Program-made: the position numbers and the translations under genes
In this document: piece after piece, positions 1 to 10,960 of the stretch
Position numbering within the stretch: the stretch's first letter is position 1
How the letters are laid out: every line of letters starts with the position of its first letter
DNA from: Monodelphis domestica
Taxonomy: Eukaryota; Chordata; Mammalia; Didelphimorphia; Didelphidae
Direction of reading: 5' to 3'
Length of the DNA: 64,000 nucleotides
NCBI RefSeq assembly: GCF_027887165.1
Contig: NC_077233.1
Span: 221,582,105 to 221,646,104 of the forward strand
Notes under the pieces: model-generated
What the model was told of the DNA's origin: nothing
The model's input: the letters and a program-made list of their open reading frames with translations, nothing else
The model's database searches: none

Positions 1-14
1 TTGAGAAAAGACAC

Positions 15-45
<31 letters not shown>

Positions 46-64
46 CAGAGACAGAGGGAGGGAG
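1..64. repeat. GA/GACA-rich simple repeat
   Basis: Repeated CAGAGA units at the window edge. Confidence 0.85.
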
Positions 65-99
65 ATATCTGTATAGTTATCAACAGTCTTGGTCATGGT

Positions 100-1525
100 A
101 TCAATTTTTTAAATTTATTTTATTTTTATGTGTGTAACAACAATAATACAGTACATATGATTGTTACAAGTACATAATAAATTATAAATATACTTATCCA
201 AGAAAAACAAATTCCCACATTAGCTATGTCCAAAAATCTATGTCTCATTCTTTTTCTTTACCCTCTCCAAGAAGGCAGATAGTATGATATAGGTCATATT
301 TATATATATTATCATACAGTATGTGTTTCTTGTTCATCATGTTGTGAAACATTACATATTGCTTACTCTAAAAAAAGTTCATGGTGGAAATAAAGTGAAG
401 AATGGCCTGCTTCGATCTAAATTCAGACTCCATCCCTTCCTTCTGTGGCCAGAGAAAGCCATGAGTCCCTTGAAGTTATTCTGGGTTGATAAGATGATCA
501 TCAAACATTATTGTTATTACTGTGTACAAGATTCTCCTGCTTCTGCTTAATTTGCTTTACATCACTTCATATATGTCTTTGCAGGTTTTCTGTGATCATC
601 TTATTAGTCATTTCCTTTGGCACAGTAGTATTTCATCACAATCGTATGCCTTAGCTTATTCAGCCATTCCCCAATTGATGGGCTTCCCTTCAGTTCTTTG
701 CTACCACAAAAAAAGCTGCTGTAAATATTTTAGAACATAGATTTTCTTTTCCTTGATCACCTTAGGAAATAAACCCAATAGTGGTATTACTGGATCAAAA
801 GGTATATATCATTTTAGAACTCTTTGAGTATAATTCCAGATTACTCTCCAAAATGGTTGCATCAGTTCAGTTCTACCAACAATGTACTAATGCCCCTAAT
901 TTTCCACATCTCTTCCAACATTCATCATTTTGCTCTTTCATCATTTTAGTCAATCTCATAGGTGTGAGAAGATATCTTAAGAGTTATTTTGATTTGCATT
1001 TCTATAATCAATAATGATTTTGACCATTTTAAATATAGTTATAGCTTTGATTTCTTTATCGAAAAACTATTCATGTCTTTTGACCAGAAAAGGGTTCCTA
1101 TTCTTATATATTTGCCAAAGTTCTCTACATATTTTATTTATTTGTTTATTTGTTTGTTTGTTTTTAAAAAACAAACAAAAAAAAAACCCTTACCTTCCAT
1201 CTTAGAATCAATACTGGGTATTGGTTCTAAGGCAGAAGAGTGGTAAGGGCTAGGCAATGGAGGTGAAGTGACTTGCCCAAGGTCATACAGCTGGGGAGTG
1301 TCTGAGGTCAGATTTGAACCCAGCACACCTCTGGACCTGGCTCTCAATCCACTGAGCCACCCAGCTGCCCCCTCTCTATATATTTTAGATGAGACCTCTG
1401 TCTGAGAAACTATAAGTTTTTTTTTTCCTAACTTTTTACTTTCCTTCCAATCTTGGCTACATTCGTTTTATTTATATAAGCATTTTTCAATTTAATGTAT
1501 TCAAAATCAATTTTTAAAAATACTT
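100..1525 (-). mobile_element. Antisense L1 3' part, interrupted by a SINE
   Basis: Reversed L1 tail at 105, then blocks such as ATTCCCCAATTGATGGGC (665) and TTTTGATTTGCATTTCT (988) complementary to L1 ORF2. Resumes after the SINE with ATGAGACCTCTGTCTGAG. Confidence 0.75.
1136..1372 (-). mobile_element. SINE (tail A) with TTTG-rich tail
   Basis: From a (TTTG)n/poly-A mixed tail through ACCCTTACCTTCCATC to CCCAGCTGCCCCC. Confidence 0.85.
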
Positions 1526-1597
1526 CAGAAGTCTCTATACACACACTTACATACATATATACACATACACATATTTACTTTGCTATGCTAAAAACTA

Positions 1598-2467
1598 AAT
1601 AGGGATACCTCAGAGATATTGTGGGTTCAGTTCTAGACCACTGCAATAAAGCAAGTATCACAATAAAGCAAGTCACTCATATTTTCTGGTTTCCCATTGC
1701 ATATAAAATTATGTTTACATTATGTGGTAATCTATTCAGTGTGTGGTAATGGTATGTCTAAAAATGTATGTACTGTAATTCTAAAATCTTTTATGCTAAA
1801 AATGCTAACCATCACCTGAGACTTCAGCAAGTGACAGTCTGGTGGAACTGGTGAAAGGTCTTGCTTTGATGTTAATGGCTACTGACTGATGAGAATGGTG
1901 GTTGCTGAAAGCTGGGGTGGCTGTGGCAGTTTTAAAAATAAGACAACAATTAAACAACATTTGCTGTTTGATAGCATTTTACCCACTTAGAACTTCTTTC
2001 AAAATTGGAATCAACCCTCTCAAACCCTGCCACTGCTTTATCAACTAAGTTTATGTCATGCTCTTCAATATTGTTAAGTCTCAGGGAATAGGGAAGCCCA
2101 AAAAGAGGGAGCGAGAGGGGGGAATGGATGGTTGATGGAGAAGTCAGAACACAGATATTTACCAAGTAAGTTTGTCATATCATCATATGAGTGTAATTTG
2201 TGCCACCCCATGACAGCTACAAAAGTAACATCAAAGGTCACTGAGCATCGATCATAACAAATATAATAATAATGAAAATGTTTGAAATATTGCAAGAATT
2301 ACCAAAATGTGAAACAGAGACACAGTGTGAGCACATGTTGTTAGAAAACTGGCGCCAGTAGACTTGCTGGACACAAGGTTGCCACCAGCCTTCAATTTGT
2401 TAAAAAACAAAAAAAATCCATATCTCTAAAGTACAATAAAGCAAAACATAGTAAATTAGGTACGCCA
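1598..2467. mobile_element. Internally deleted Tigger1-like DNA transposon
   Basis: The left part (GATACCTCAGAGATATTGTG) and the right part (AATATTGCAAGAATTACC, then TAGACTTGCTGGAC, ending near GGTACGCC) follow the antisense order of the Tigger1 (pogo-type) transposon as I know it from eutherians. The transposase middle is deleted at a junction near 2061. No open transposase remains. Confidence 0.75.
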
Positions 2468-2519
2468 ACACATACACACAGCAAACACCTTCTGACTCTC
2501 ATGGCCCACACCTCTCTGG

Positions 2520-2735
2520 AAAGCGGGAAGCCATATTTCATTATTGATTCTCCAGAATCAAGATCAGCCATTACCCTTTCTCAGAGAATGGCTTCTTTTC
2601 AGTGTTTGCATTGAATTATAGTCGTCTCATATAGCATTCTTCTGGTTCTGCTTAATTGACTCAACTTCAATTTATACAAGTCTTCCCATGTTTCTCTGAA
2701 TTCTTCACATTCCTCATTCCTTACCAAATTTACTT
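2520..2735 (-). mobile_element. Antisense L1 fragment
   Basis: Contains TTCTTCTGGTTCTGCTTAA and related blocks that recur in the antisense L1s at 19110 and 51740. Confidence 0.55.
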
Positions 2736-3287
2736 GTGGTTCAAGAATCCACCTTTGTTGCAGTTCATTGGCAGCTGGGACTGTCCCTGATGAGGAAATC
2801 CCCTCAACCAGTGCAGGTTAAGGACTTTTACGGCAATTTAGAGTCTTAAAGACTTGTCTGGGGACCCAGAAGGGTTAAGTGACTTGTCCAGAATCACCCA
2901 GTCTGTGTGTTTCAAAGATGAAACTTTGACCAGGACTTCCTAACTCCAAGACCAGCTTTCCAACCACTGTCCCAAGCTACTGCTTTACCACAAAAGGCCA
3001 ACTACAGTTCTTTTAGTATGTGCGACACCCAGGTATTTCTTAGTCCCTGTTTGTTTTTAGGACCTTACACAAAGAACTGTTTTGTCCTGATTAGAGTTAG
3101 AAGGGGGGAAACCAAGCAAAAACATAATCCTAGTGAATTCCCCAAGATAAATGGGGCTCTGTCTCAGGAAGTACATGCCAAACTCTTCCCTCCCGGAACG
3201 TCGTGATGCTGCCTCCCATCCTTTGTAAACCTACCTTTTGTGCATAGTAAATCCATATCTACTTTCTTTTGTCATTTTTCCCCTCAG

Positions 3288-3369
3288 CTGGGCCAATAAC
3301 CGTGAAGAATGGAAGTTTCAGAAGACAAGGCAAACCTGGCTCCTGCTTCACATGTATGACAGCAATAAG
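3288..3369 (+). CDS. C7orf50: C7orf50 penultimate coding exon (WKF domain)
   Basis: An 82-base exon lies between a pyrimidine-rich acceptor (CCCCTCAG, ending at 3287) and a GT donor at 3370. Its first base completes a split codon. The remaining 27 codons begin [15 protein letters not shown] and continue [12 protein letters not shown], ending in phase 0. The [12 protein letters not shown] core is the hallmark of the WKF (formerly DUF2373) domain of human C7orf50. From family knowledge, the protein is small, basic and nucleolar, and is related to yeast Rbp95, a pre-60S ribosome assembly factor. The exon joins in frame to the exon at 9970. Upstream exons with the lysine-rich N-terminus are outside the window. 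I see no disabling change and consider this a functional gene. Confidence 0.92.
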
Positions 3370-3426
3370 GTTTGTATCAAAACTGGGCTCCCAGGTAGCT
3401 CATGTAGCTCTCTGAAAAGACTTCAT

Positions 3427-3720
3427 TGAGGGCAGCTAGGTAGGCTGGGTAGCCCTGTGTATTGAGAGCCAGACCTGGAGATGGGAGACCCTGGGTTCAA
3501 ATCTAACCTCAAACTTGTCCTAGCTGTATGACCCTGGGCACGTCACTTCACCCTCATTCCCTAGCCTTTACCGCTCTTTTGCCTTGGAACTGGTACACAG
3601 TATTGATTCTAAAACAGAAGGTAGGCTTTTTTTAAAAAAGAAAAAGGAAGGAAGGAAGGAAGGAAGGAACAAAGGAAGGAACAAAGGAAGGGAGGGAGAA
3701 AAAGAAAAAAAGAAGAAAAG
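3427..3720 (+). mobile_element. SINE (tail A) ending in a (GGAA)n microsatellite
   Basis: Head GGGCAGCTAGGTAGGC, B-box-like GGGTTCAAATCTAACC, tail from 3590. The A-rich tail has grown into AAGGAAGG repeats at 3646-3720. Confidence 0.85.
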
Positions 3721-4020
3721 AGAGACTTTGTCATCCTGACATTGATAGTGCTATTTTCTAGTGACTGCGGAAAATCCCATTGTCTCTACCTGTAAAATGG
3801 TGGCAGTGATGCTTATTGAATTGAGTCAATATGTGACTCTTTAAAACAGCATAGGATCGGCGAGTTAAAGGAAATAAGAGATTATCTTGACCTACACTAC
3901 CCCATGTAATAGATGATGGAGCCAGGTCCTAGAGAAGAGAGGACTTACCCAGGATTCATACGCTAGTGAGTGGCAGAACACAGATTGGTCTCCACCTTCC
4001 AGTTCCAAATTCAATGCTCT

Positions 4021-4150
4021 TTTGTTGTTCAGTCATTTTCTGGTCATGTCCGACTCTTTGTGTCCTAATTTGGGATTTTCTTGACAAAAATACTAGACTG
4101 GTTTGCCATTTGCATTTTACAGGTGTGGAAAGTGAGGCAAACTGAGCCCC
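4021..4150 (-). mobile_element. SINE tail B fragment (RTE-like 3' end)
   Basis: Starts TTGTTGTTCAGTCATTTTC, then GTCCGACTCTTTGTG, the reverse of the RTE-type end, and continues to the cagtttgcc-like core. Confidence 0.7.
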
Positions 4151-4433
4151 AGTTAGTAAGCATCTGAGGCTTCCTAGCATCTTGTAGTCCATAATGCCTC
4201 ATTCATAAACATTCAGTCTCTGAGAGGGCTTGGAAAACTTTCTTTAGAAGGTCATTTTTATCTTCCCCTTTCTGATTAGAACAATGAAATTAATTGAGAG
4301 ATACCATTTCCTCATCTGCAAGATGGCGGTAACAATAGCATGCACCTCATAGGCTTAGTTCAGTATCCTAATTCTATAGACAAAAAATTCGAGGACCAGA
4401 GAGCTAAGACAATTTGCTCAAAGTCACAGACTA

Positions 4434-4622
4434 CTTTTTTTTAGAACTCTTGCCTTCCATCTTAGAATCAATACTGTATATTGGTTACAAAGCAGAGGAG
4501 TAGTAAGGGCTAGGCAATGGGGGACAAGTGACTGGCCCAGGGTCACCCAGCTAGGAAGTGACTGAATCCAGATCTGAACCCAAGGCCTGGCTTTCCATCC
4601 ACTGAACCACCCAGCTGCCCCC
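4434..4622 (-). mobile_element. SINE (tail A)
   Basis: TTGCCTTCCATCTTAG to CCCAGCTGCCCCCC, complete. Confidence 0.85.
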
Positions 4623-5599
4623 CAAGCTCTGAATGTTTTTCCCAATGATACCAAGGCAGTCGGGCTTATAGCAGCAGTGGAGTTCCAACATTTCCAAATG
4701 AGTATAAGATTTAAAGATTTAATTTTGAGCCAACTGGGTCTTCCAGCTATTGTGTTTAAGAGCTGCTGTTTTCTTGGGGGTTTTTTCTTCCACATTATTG
4801 TTGAAGAGCTTCCTTGCCCAATCTGTGCCCATGAAAAAGATCCCAGCACATTTACAAATATCAGGTATGACCCAAGTGCTTGGAAATAGTACTTTAGTAC
4901 TTTAGTACTTTAAAAATGGCAGCTTGTGGCGATGGAAATGCACAGATTATGCTAATAACACAGATAGCTTTTGATGCTTGGTGACAGACTGCTACATGAT
5001 AGCATGAAGTTATTCTGTTTCTTAAACCTAGCCCATGTGTTTTCCTCTACTGAATTTCACTGTGTATATTTTCTTTTATGTTTACTTTCCTTCTCCTAGT
5101 ATTATTTTTTTTTGTGGAACACATTTCCTGCTTCCTAGCATGACAGCACATATGAATATTTTGCAAGTAGCTCGGGGTCTTCCTCTGGAGACAGCATTTG
5201 TACTCAGTGGTCACCCTGACCTCCAGTCTGGGCTTCAGACATATTTCAAAGATCAAGTTACACAATTAGTGGTTGGGCCTTTTGATGTTATCACAGCAAG
5301 TGTGTGTTTTGACCTGAAAAAAATCAAATGGAATCCAGAAGTGAGACATCAGACCCCCAGGAAGAGAAGCCCCGAGTGCTGTCTCAGTACAGCGCAGAAT
5401 GATTTAGAATTCAGATCCTAGATCCCTGTTGCCAGATTGCATTCATAGGGCATGCACAGAGTTCGGGGTAAAGAAATTCAATGCAAAAGATGAAGGAAAA
5501 ACTAAAGGACCTAATTCTTAGGCATTGGCTTATCTTCAAAATAAATGTCCTGCGCTTCTCACATGTGATGTTTCAGATGCTCACTAAACATAGTTCAAG

Positions 5600-5836
5600 G
5601 GTAGCTGAGCGACACAGTGGATAGAACACCAGGTCTGGAATCAGGAATTCAAATGTAGTCTCAGATACTTAATAGCTTATGTGACCCTGGGGAAGTCACT
5701 TAACCCTGTTTGCCTCAGTTAACTCTTCTATAAGATGAACTGGAGAAGGAAAAGGCGAACCCCTCTTTGCCAGGAAAATCCAAAAATGGAATTAGGAAGA
5801 GTCGGACATGACTGAAAATATCTCAATAAGAAAAAC
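5600..5836 (+). mobile_element. SINE (tail B)
   Basis: Head GGTAGCTGAGCGACACAGTG, then TTTGCCTCAGTTAACTC and the AGTCGGACATGACTGAAAA end. Confidence 0.8.
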
Positions 5837-7020
5837 ATCGTTCCTTAAGCACCTTCATTTGCACTTACTTTGAGAATGGAGGCAATAAATGACAACTGGT
5901 GCTTGTTCTCTGCCAAGATTTCTTTACTCTGAACTTAAGAATCACTTGTCCTTTAACTTTCTATTGAGTGTGATCTTTATCCACTCTTCAGTTTACTTTT
6001 AAAATCTTTCCTGATGCAAAGATCTTTGGTAATAACCCTTTAGTATTCTGTAATTTGGGGTATGTTGTGAATTTTATAAAATTGGGTCTTTGGTAAAGAT
6101 AGTGCCTGAGAGCGTCTTTTCCTTTGACGGGACAGGCAGAAGGGACATGCAGGACACTCGCTCTAGCCTTACTCTCCCCATCTTCTTTCCCTCTGCCCCA
6201 TTGCTTTCATTCTCATGATGAACATTCAACAGCTTCCATCTTCCAAAACAAATAGAGCTCTAGATCTTGTTCAACTCTGGATTGAAAAGATGTAGCTTTG
6301 CCACCTTTTCCCCCATGAAAAGTTTTCCTCTCTGCAAAACCCCTTGCAGGAAAATGAATTTGAAATTGAGGTCCTCCTATTGTTAGGCTCCAAACACATT
6401 TTGTCTTTACTGGCCCTCCTACACTTTTATGAAAGCTAAACCTACCCCAAAGTAATTTTCAGATCTATCTCTGTGATGTGGCTGATGGGCTCAGGCAGCA
6501 GTCATGCAAGGGGTCCTCGAAAATCTCAGAGTGGAAGGTAGAAAGTTACGTCCCTGGAATCCCAGGACCTCAGCCACCATCGTCCCCCTGGACTGGGTTC
6601 CAACTCCAGCAGGTACCCCTTCACTCTACCTTGTCGGAGCTTCATCCCTGGGGCCTCAAAATCCATCTGGATTGCTGGGAAGACTGCAATCGAAAGGACT
6701 TTACCAAGTAAAAGGGGGAAAAATGGAAACCATCAGATCCACAAATAGAGCATAAGCCCCACTGCCCCTCCCCCCCAGCCCCATGTGCCCTGGTCACCAC
6801 ACCGCCAAACATTCCCCGTGTCCCTGGGCCTGAAATGTCTCTTTCCCCCATGGGACAGCGAATATTTCTTGATGATCAGTCATATACCCAGTGCTATAGA
6901 CACAGCTTTAAATCCTATCCATTTTTTAAGGTTCTGCCTCTGCAGCCTTCCTCCACTGCTCTCTTGCTTCTCCAGATTCCTTAGGCACTAATTACAATCT
7001 AGCACCTGATTATGTTCTCC

Positions 7021-7202
7021 AGAAGGTGCAGTGGAGAGAGTGCTGGGCCTGAAGTCAGGAAGACTCTCTGCATTCAAACAGGACCTCAGATCCTTCCTAG
7101 CTGTGTGACCCTGGACAAGTCACTTCATCCCATAGGCCTCAGTTTCCCTGGGTCACAAATATGGACACAATTGAAATGACTCAACAATGACAAATTGTTT
7201 AA
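7021..7202 (+). mobile_element. SINE (tail B, short)
   Basis: GTGCAGTGGAGAGAGTGCTG to ACTCAACAATGACAA; the middle of the B tail is deleted. Confidence 0.7.
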
Positions 7203-7789
7203 TAAGTCCCTCGGTTTCTACTTGATTTATATCTCCCCCAGCTCCCAGCACGGGGCTCAACAGTAGAGTAGACCCTCAGAAAGCAGGTCCCGAAGGGGAA
7301 GGAGAGAAGGCTGAACCTTCTGGCCTCCATCTCGCTCCAAGAGAGTCTGTGGCTTCTTGATGGATCAAAACAGCCATCCTTTTTAAGCACTGAGCAGCTT
7401 AAATTTAATGCAGACCCTGATGGGCCCGGTATGGTGGTTTGGCATGGATTCAGGAATCTCAAGTGGGGTTGTTCTGACTAGCTAGGTCACCGGACTCCGG
7501 CCAGCTGCTGTCAGCGATGGGCCTCTGCGCCCGTGTGGGAGTCCGGGGCTGGGAACGGAGGCCCCCCGCCTTGTCCTGAGAGTGTCTGTGTGTCTGTGTG
7601 CTTGTGTGTCTGCAAAAGTTTCTGGTCCAAATGGCAGAGTATCAATGTGGTTTCACAGGATGAGGTAAGATGCCAAAACCCAAGGCAGATAACCAGGAGG
7701 TGGGATGGAATTAGGAATGTTTGTGCCAACACTGCCAAAATATACATGTTCTGCTGAGTCTAAACATTCCTTCTAGGGCAGGTGGAGGG

Positions 7790-7790
7790 T

Positions 7791-7824
<34 letters not shown>

Positions 7825-7825
7825 G

Positions 7826-7875
<50 letters not shown>

Positions 7876-7930
7876 TGTGTGTGTGTGTGCGCGCGCGCGC
7901 GCGTGCATGTGCATGTGCATGCGCGTACCA
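7790..7930. repeat. Compound microsatellite (GACA)(GA)(GT)(GC)(GTGCAT)
   Basis: Five repeat types in a row within 140 bases, passing from purine-rich to alternating purine-pyrimidine (GT, GC). Confidence 0.95.
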
Positions 7931-8437
7931 TGCTGACCCTGTCAGGTTTCAGTGTTATGAAGTGTTACTGTAGGCGCCCAGGGTTCAGGGTGCAGTGGGT
8001 ACCAGGAGGACACATTTTAAGGTTTCCTTCTCCCTTATTTTTGCATGCATCCACTGGCAGACATGATCCCTATAGAGACCCTAAAGAGCTAGAAAATAGA
8101 ATTCATGTGTCCACAAATGTCTGCCTGATGTCCCAAGGCTGACAAGTGTGCATTTTTCCCAGCAATCTCATTCTAACTCTTTATTCAGTTGTTTCTCCCT
8201 CTATTCCTCTCTTGCTAACTCTTCCCACCATCCTTTCTTTTTTTCATTTCCAGTCTCTGATTCCCAATTATATTCTTGGTATTTCAGTCTCCTAAGTGGT
8301 GGTTTTCTTGCCCAAACCAGGCCTTCTCCATAGTCCTGTTGTCACCCCCAGCCAATAAATGCCCAGGAGTCCCAAGCTTTGCCTGTGTTTACTGATTCGC
8401 CCTACCCACTCCCTGGATAAGAGGTCCTCTCCCACTC

Positions 8438-8692
8438 CCTGGGCAGCTGGGTGGCACAGTGGAGAGAGGGCTAGGCCTGGAGGGAGGAGGACTTCTATGA
8501 GTTCAAATCTGACTCCCAAACTTCCTAGCTGGGTGACCCTGAACAAGTCATTTAACCCTGTCTGCCTTAAGTGTCTTCATCTGTAAAATGAGCTAGAGAA
8601 GGAAGGCAAGCCCTTCTAGCGTCTTTGCCAAGAAAATCCCAAATGGGGGCACAAAGGGTCCGACATGACTGAAACTATTAAACAACAAAAAT
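8438..8692 (+). mobile_element. SINE (tail B)
   Basis: Complete: GGGCAGCTGGGTGGCAC head, AATGAGCTAGAGAAGGAAGG, and the CCGACATGACTGAAAC end with ACAACAAAAA. Confidence 0.85.
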
Positions 8693-9094
8693 CCCACCAT
8701 TCATGATACCTCCCAATACTTTGATTTTAAGCTCAGATGTCTGTTACTAATGACTCTTACTGACTTAGTAGAGAATCAATATGAGGTCATTTCTGAAAAA
8801 CTTCAGCCAGTCTCTAACCACATTATGCTCTGCTCGGCTCCACTGACGGTGAAGAACCTGAAACACTCTTACCATATGAAGAATAAACCTGAAGGTAGAG
8901 ACAGAGGTCCATTCTTAGAATATATATGCATATATAATATACAGAGTTAATATTAGATAGCATTTGGGTAGCACTTTTTTAAGGTATGGGTCCTTATATA
9001 CGTTACTAAGATTTTTTTACATAGTTCTTTTAAAATTTCCATATTATTCATTTTTGTTAAGTGAATAATCTTATAAAACCAAAACCCCCAAATG

Positions 9095-9305
9095 TATTGG
9101 GTAGCACTTTATAAAGGTAACCATTCATTTGTTTCTCATAATAACCCTATGAGGTAGATGCTTTTATTATCCTCATTTTACACATGAGGAAACTGAGGCT
9201 TGTAGAGGTTTAAGTGACTTGCCCTGAGACATCCAGCTGCTAAGGACCTAAGACAGGATTTGAATTCAGATCTCCCTGGCTCCAAGTCCAGCACACTCTC
9301 CAGCT
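9095..9305 (-). mobile_element. MIR-like SINE
   Basis: TATGAGGTAGATGCTTTTAT and ATGAGGAAACTGAGGCTTG, followed by AGTGACTTGCCC: the MIR core in reverse. Confidence 0.7.
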
Positions 9306-9329
9306 CCCCCCCCCCCCCCCCCCCCCCCC
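9306..9329. repeat. Run of 24 C
   Basis: Follows CTCTCCAGCT at the head end of a reversed MIR/SINE-like element; probably an expansion of the head's short C run. Confidence 0.9.
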
Positions 9330-9969
9330 GCTCCCACCGCTGTCCAGGTCTGTTCTCTGTTTCCGGCTCTGGTGTTGAGTGGGAAAGCCAGCAAAGGCCC
9401 CCCTGAGCACAAAACTAACATTTTTTAAACCCCTTCCTTCACCCATTTGTGAAAAAAGTAAGAGGATGAAGAAATAAAGGAAAACAGAAGGCTCAGGGGC
9501 CACTCCGGCACGTTATCCCGGAGTCTGTAACAGAGCCGGTGTGCATGTCATCTGGGGATGGTTTCCATATGGCTTGGAATCTAAGTTGTTTTGCAGACTG
9601 GCTGAGAGCATTCTGCATGACCCAGCGACGGCTCTGTCGAGAGCAGCCGCGCCTGGCATTACCACGTTCTGCCACGCGGAGTTAAACATGATGAGGTGCT
9701 GGGAGGCCTCCTGGGGCAGCCGTGGTCAGGAGGTGGAGTGGCCCCGGCGTGCATGTGTGCACCCAGCTGCAGCTGCTGACTTCCCAGAACGAGCACGCCT
9801 TAGAGCCCCCATGCAGCGTGCAGCGAACACAATGTTCCCTGCTGGTGATCTGCTTCTCCTCCAAATGTCCACATCCACCGAGGCCCTCCTTTCCCCGGGC
9901 CCCTCACACAGGCCCTCTTTTTAATTTCCGCTGAGCTTCTTCCTTCCTCTTTGTCTTCCCTCATCCAAG

Positions 9970-10152
9970 GTCCCAGACAAGCATTTCTCCATTTTGCTGG
10001 ACTACCTGGAGGGTCTACAAGGAAGGGCCCGGGAGATGACGGTGCAGAAAGCCGAGGCGCTCATGAAGAGCCTGGACGGCGCAGAGCCCGAAGACTCAGG
10101 TTTAGCGGAGAAGAGCGAGAGAATCCGACAAGTCCTCCAGCTGCTGTCCTAA
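9970..10152 (+). CDS. C7orf50: C7orf50 last coding exon with stop
   Basis: A long pyrimidine tract and CATCCAAG end at 9969, followed by 60 codons and TAA at 10150-10152. The reading starts [19 protein letters not shown], continues [15 protein letters not shown], passes through a short variable acidic stretch, and ends [10 protein letters not shown]. This matches the C-terminus of mammalian C7orf50 nearly residue for residue outside the acidic linker. The exon begins in phase 0, as the exon ending at 3369 requires, so the two make one uninterrupted product across a 6.6 kb intron. CpG-rich codons contrast with the AT-rich repeats around it. The C-terminal helix follows the WKF domain and probably takes part in the same pre-60S binding surface, but that is inference. 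Confidence 0.93.
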   Translation, partial: VPDKHFSILLDYLEGLQGRAREMTVQKAEALMKSLDGAEPEDSGLAEKSERIRQVLQLLS

Positions 10153-10960
10153 AAGGGCAACGAGCCAGCGTCTCTGTAGCTCCGTCACGGGAGGAAGCCC
10201 AGGAAAGATGGCTCTCCCCATCTCCCGCACGAGGGTGTGTGCGTGTGTGTGAGTGTGTGTGCATGTGTGTGTGCAGGTGTGCGTGTGCGAGTGTGTGTGC
10301 CTGTGCGCACAAGCAGAGAGTATTTTTGTAAAAATAGCATCTGACCTTCTCCCCAGCAGCTTATCAGGAAGAAGCAAAGACGGCTTTGTCGTTCAAATCT
10401 ATTCTTTCTTATTCCAGACACAAGCATTGGATGAGTCCGGTGATCTCTTTAAGGGGTCTGGTTTTGCCTGGGATACAAGAAGGGTCCTTTTGTATTTTTT
10501 AATGTCTTCGCATCCGGGTATGATCACCCTGAAATGATGTCAAGATCCAAATTCTTGGCCTCAGAAGAGCCCCGACAGCCCTAGAAGAGAGTGTGTGTGT
10601 GTGCGTGTGTGACAAAGGGAGAGTTTTCAGAAATGGATACAGAGCACACAGCCCTTCCCCTGCCAGCTGTAATCCATCACTGTCAGCCGCGTATGCATAG
10701 TTGGGATCTGTATGTCCCACAAGGAGAGCAGAACACATTCTTTGGTAGTAACCTGTGTGAGGTCAGCAAGGGATCTCAGAGCTGTGGAGTGTCTCTGCTT
10801 TTATCTCCTTCTCCAGCTTTCCACAACACTTGTTGCTTGGTTACGGTGCAAACACCAGAGTGGGGGGGAGGCTATGCATCAACTGGATCATGTACCTGGA
10901 AGGGCAGAAATGGAACAGGTTGTCCTTATTTTTAATAAAAACAAAGCCTGGCCAGTGTGC
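10153..10960 (+). other. C7orf50 3' untranslated region with poly(A) signal
   Basis: After the stop codon the sequence stays free of recognisable interspersed repeats up to AATAAA at 10934-10939, which is followed by a GT-rich stretch (CCAGTGTGCC). Two TG-rich microsatellites (10233-10305 and 10590-10612) lie inside. The end of the transcript is therefore placed near 10955-10965. It is inferred from the signal, not from transcript data. Confidence 0.6.

Larger units (their letters stand above)
3370..9969 (+). other. Last intron of C7orf50, repeat-filled
   Basis: This lies between the two C7orf50 coding exons. It contains SINEs, one MIR, a compound microsatellite at 7790-7930 and a 24-base C run at 9306-9329. 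The stretches 5840-7020, 7930-8435 and 9330-9960 hold no recognisable repeat and no convincing open exon. The 9540-9930 part is GC- and CpG-richer than its surroundings and could include a conserved noncoding element, but nothing specific can be read from it. Confidence 0.7.

Noticed and set aside
4424-4849. 141-codon minus-strand open frame
   Set aside because: Half of it is a reversed SINE; typical exonised-looking SINE reading with no gene context.
9541-9924. 127-codon open frame in the C7orf50 intron
   Set aside because: No splice framing, and it overlaps other open frames on both strands; high GC alone explains it.
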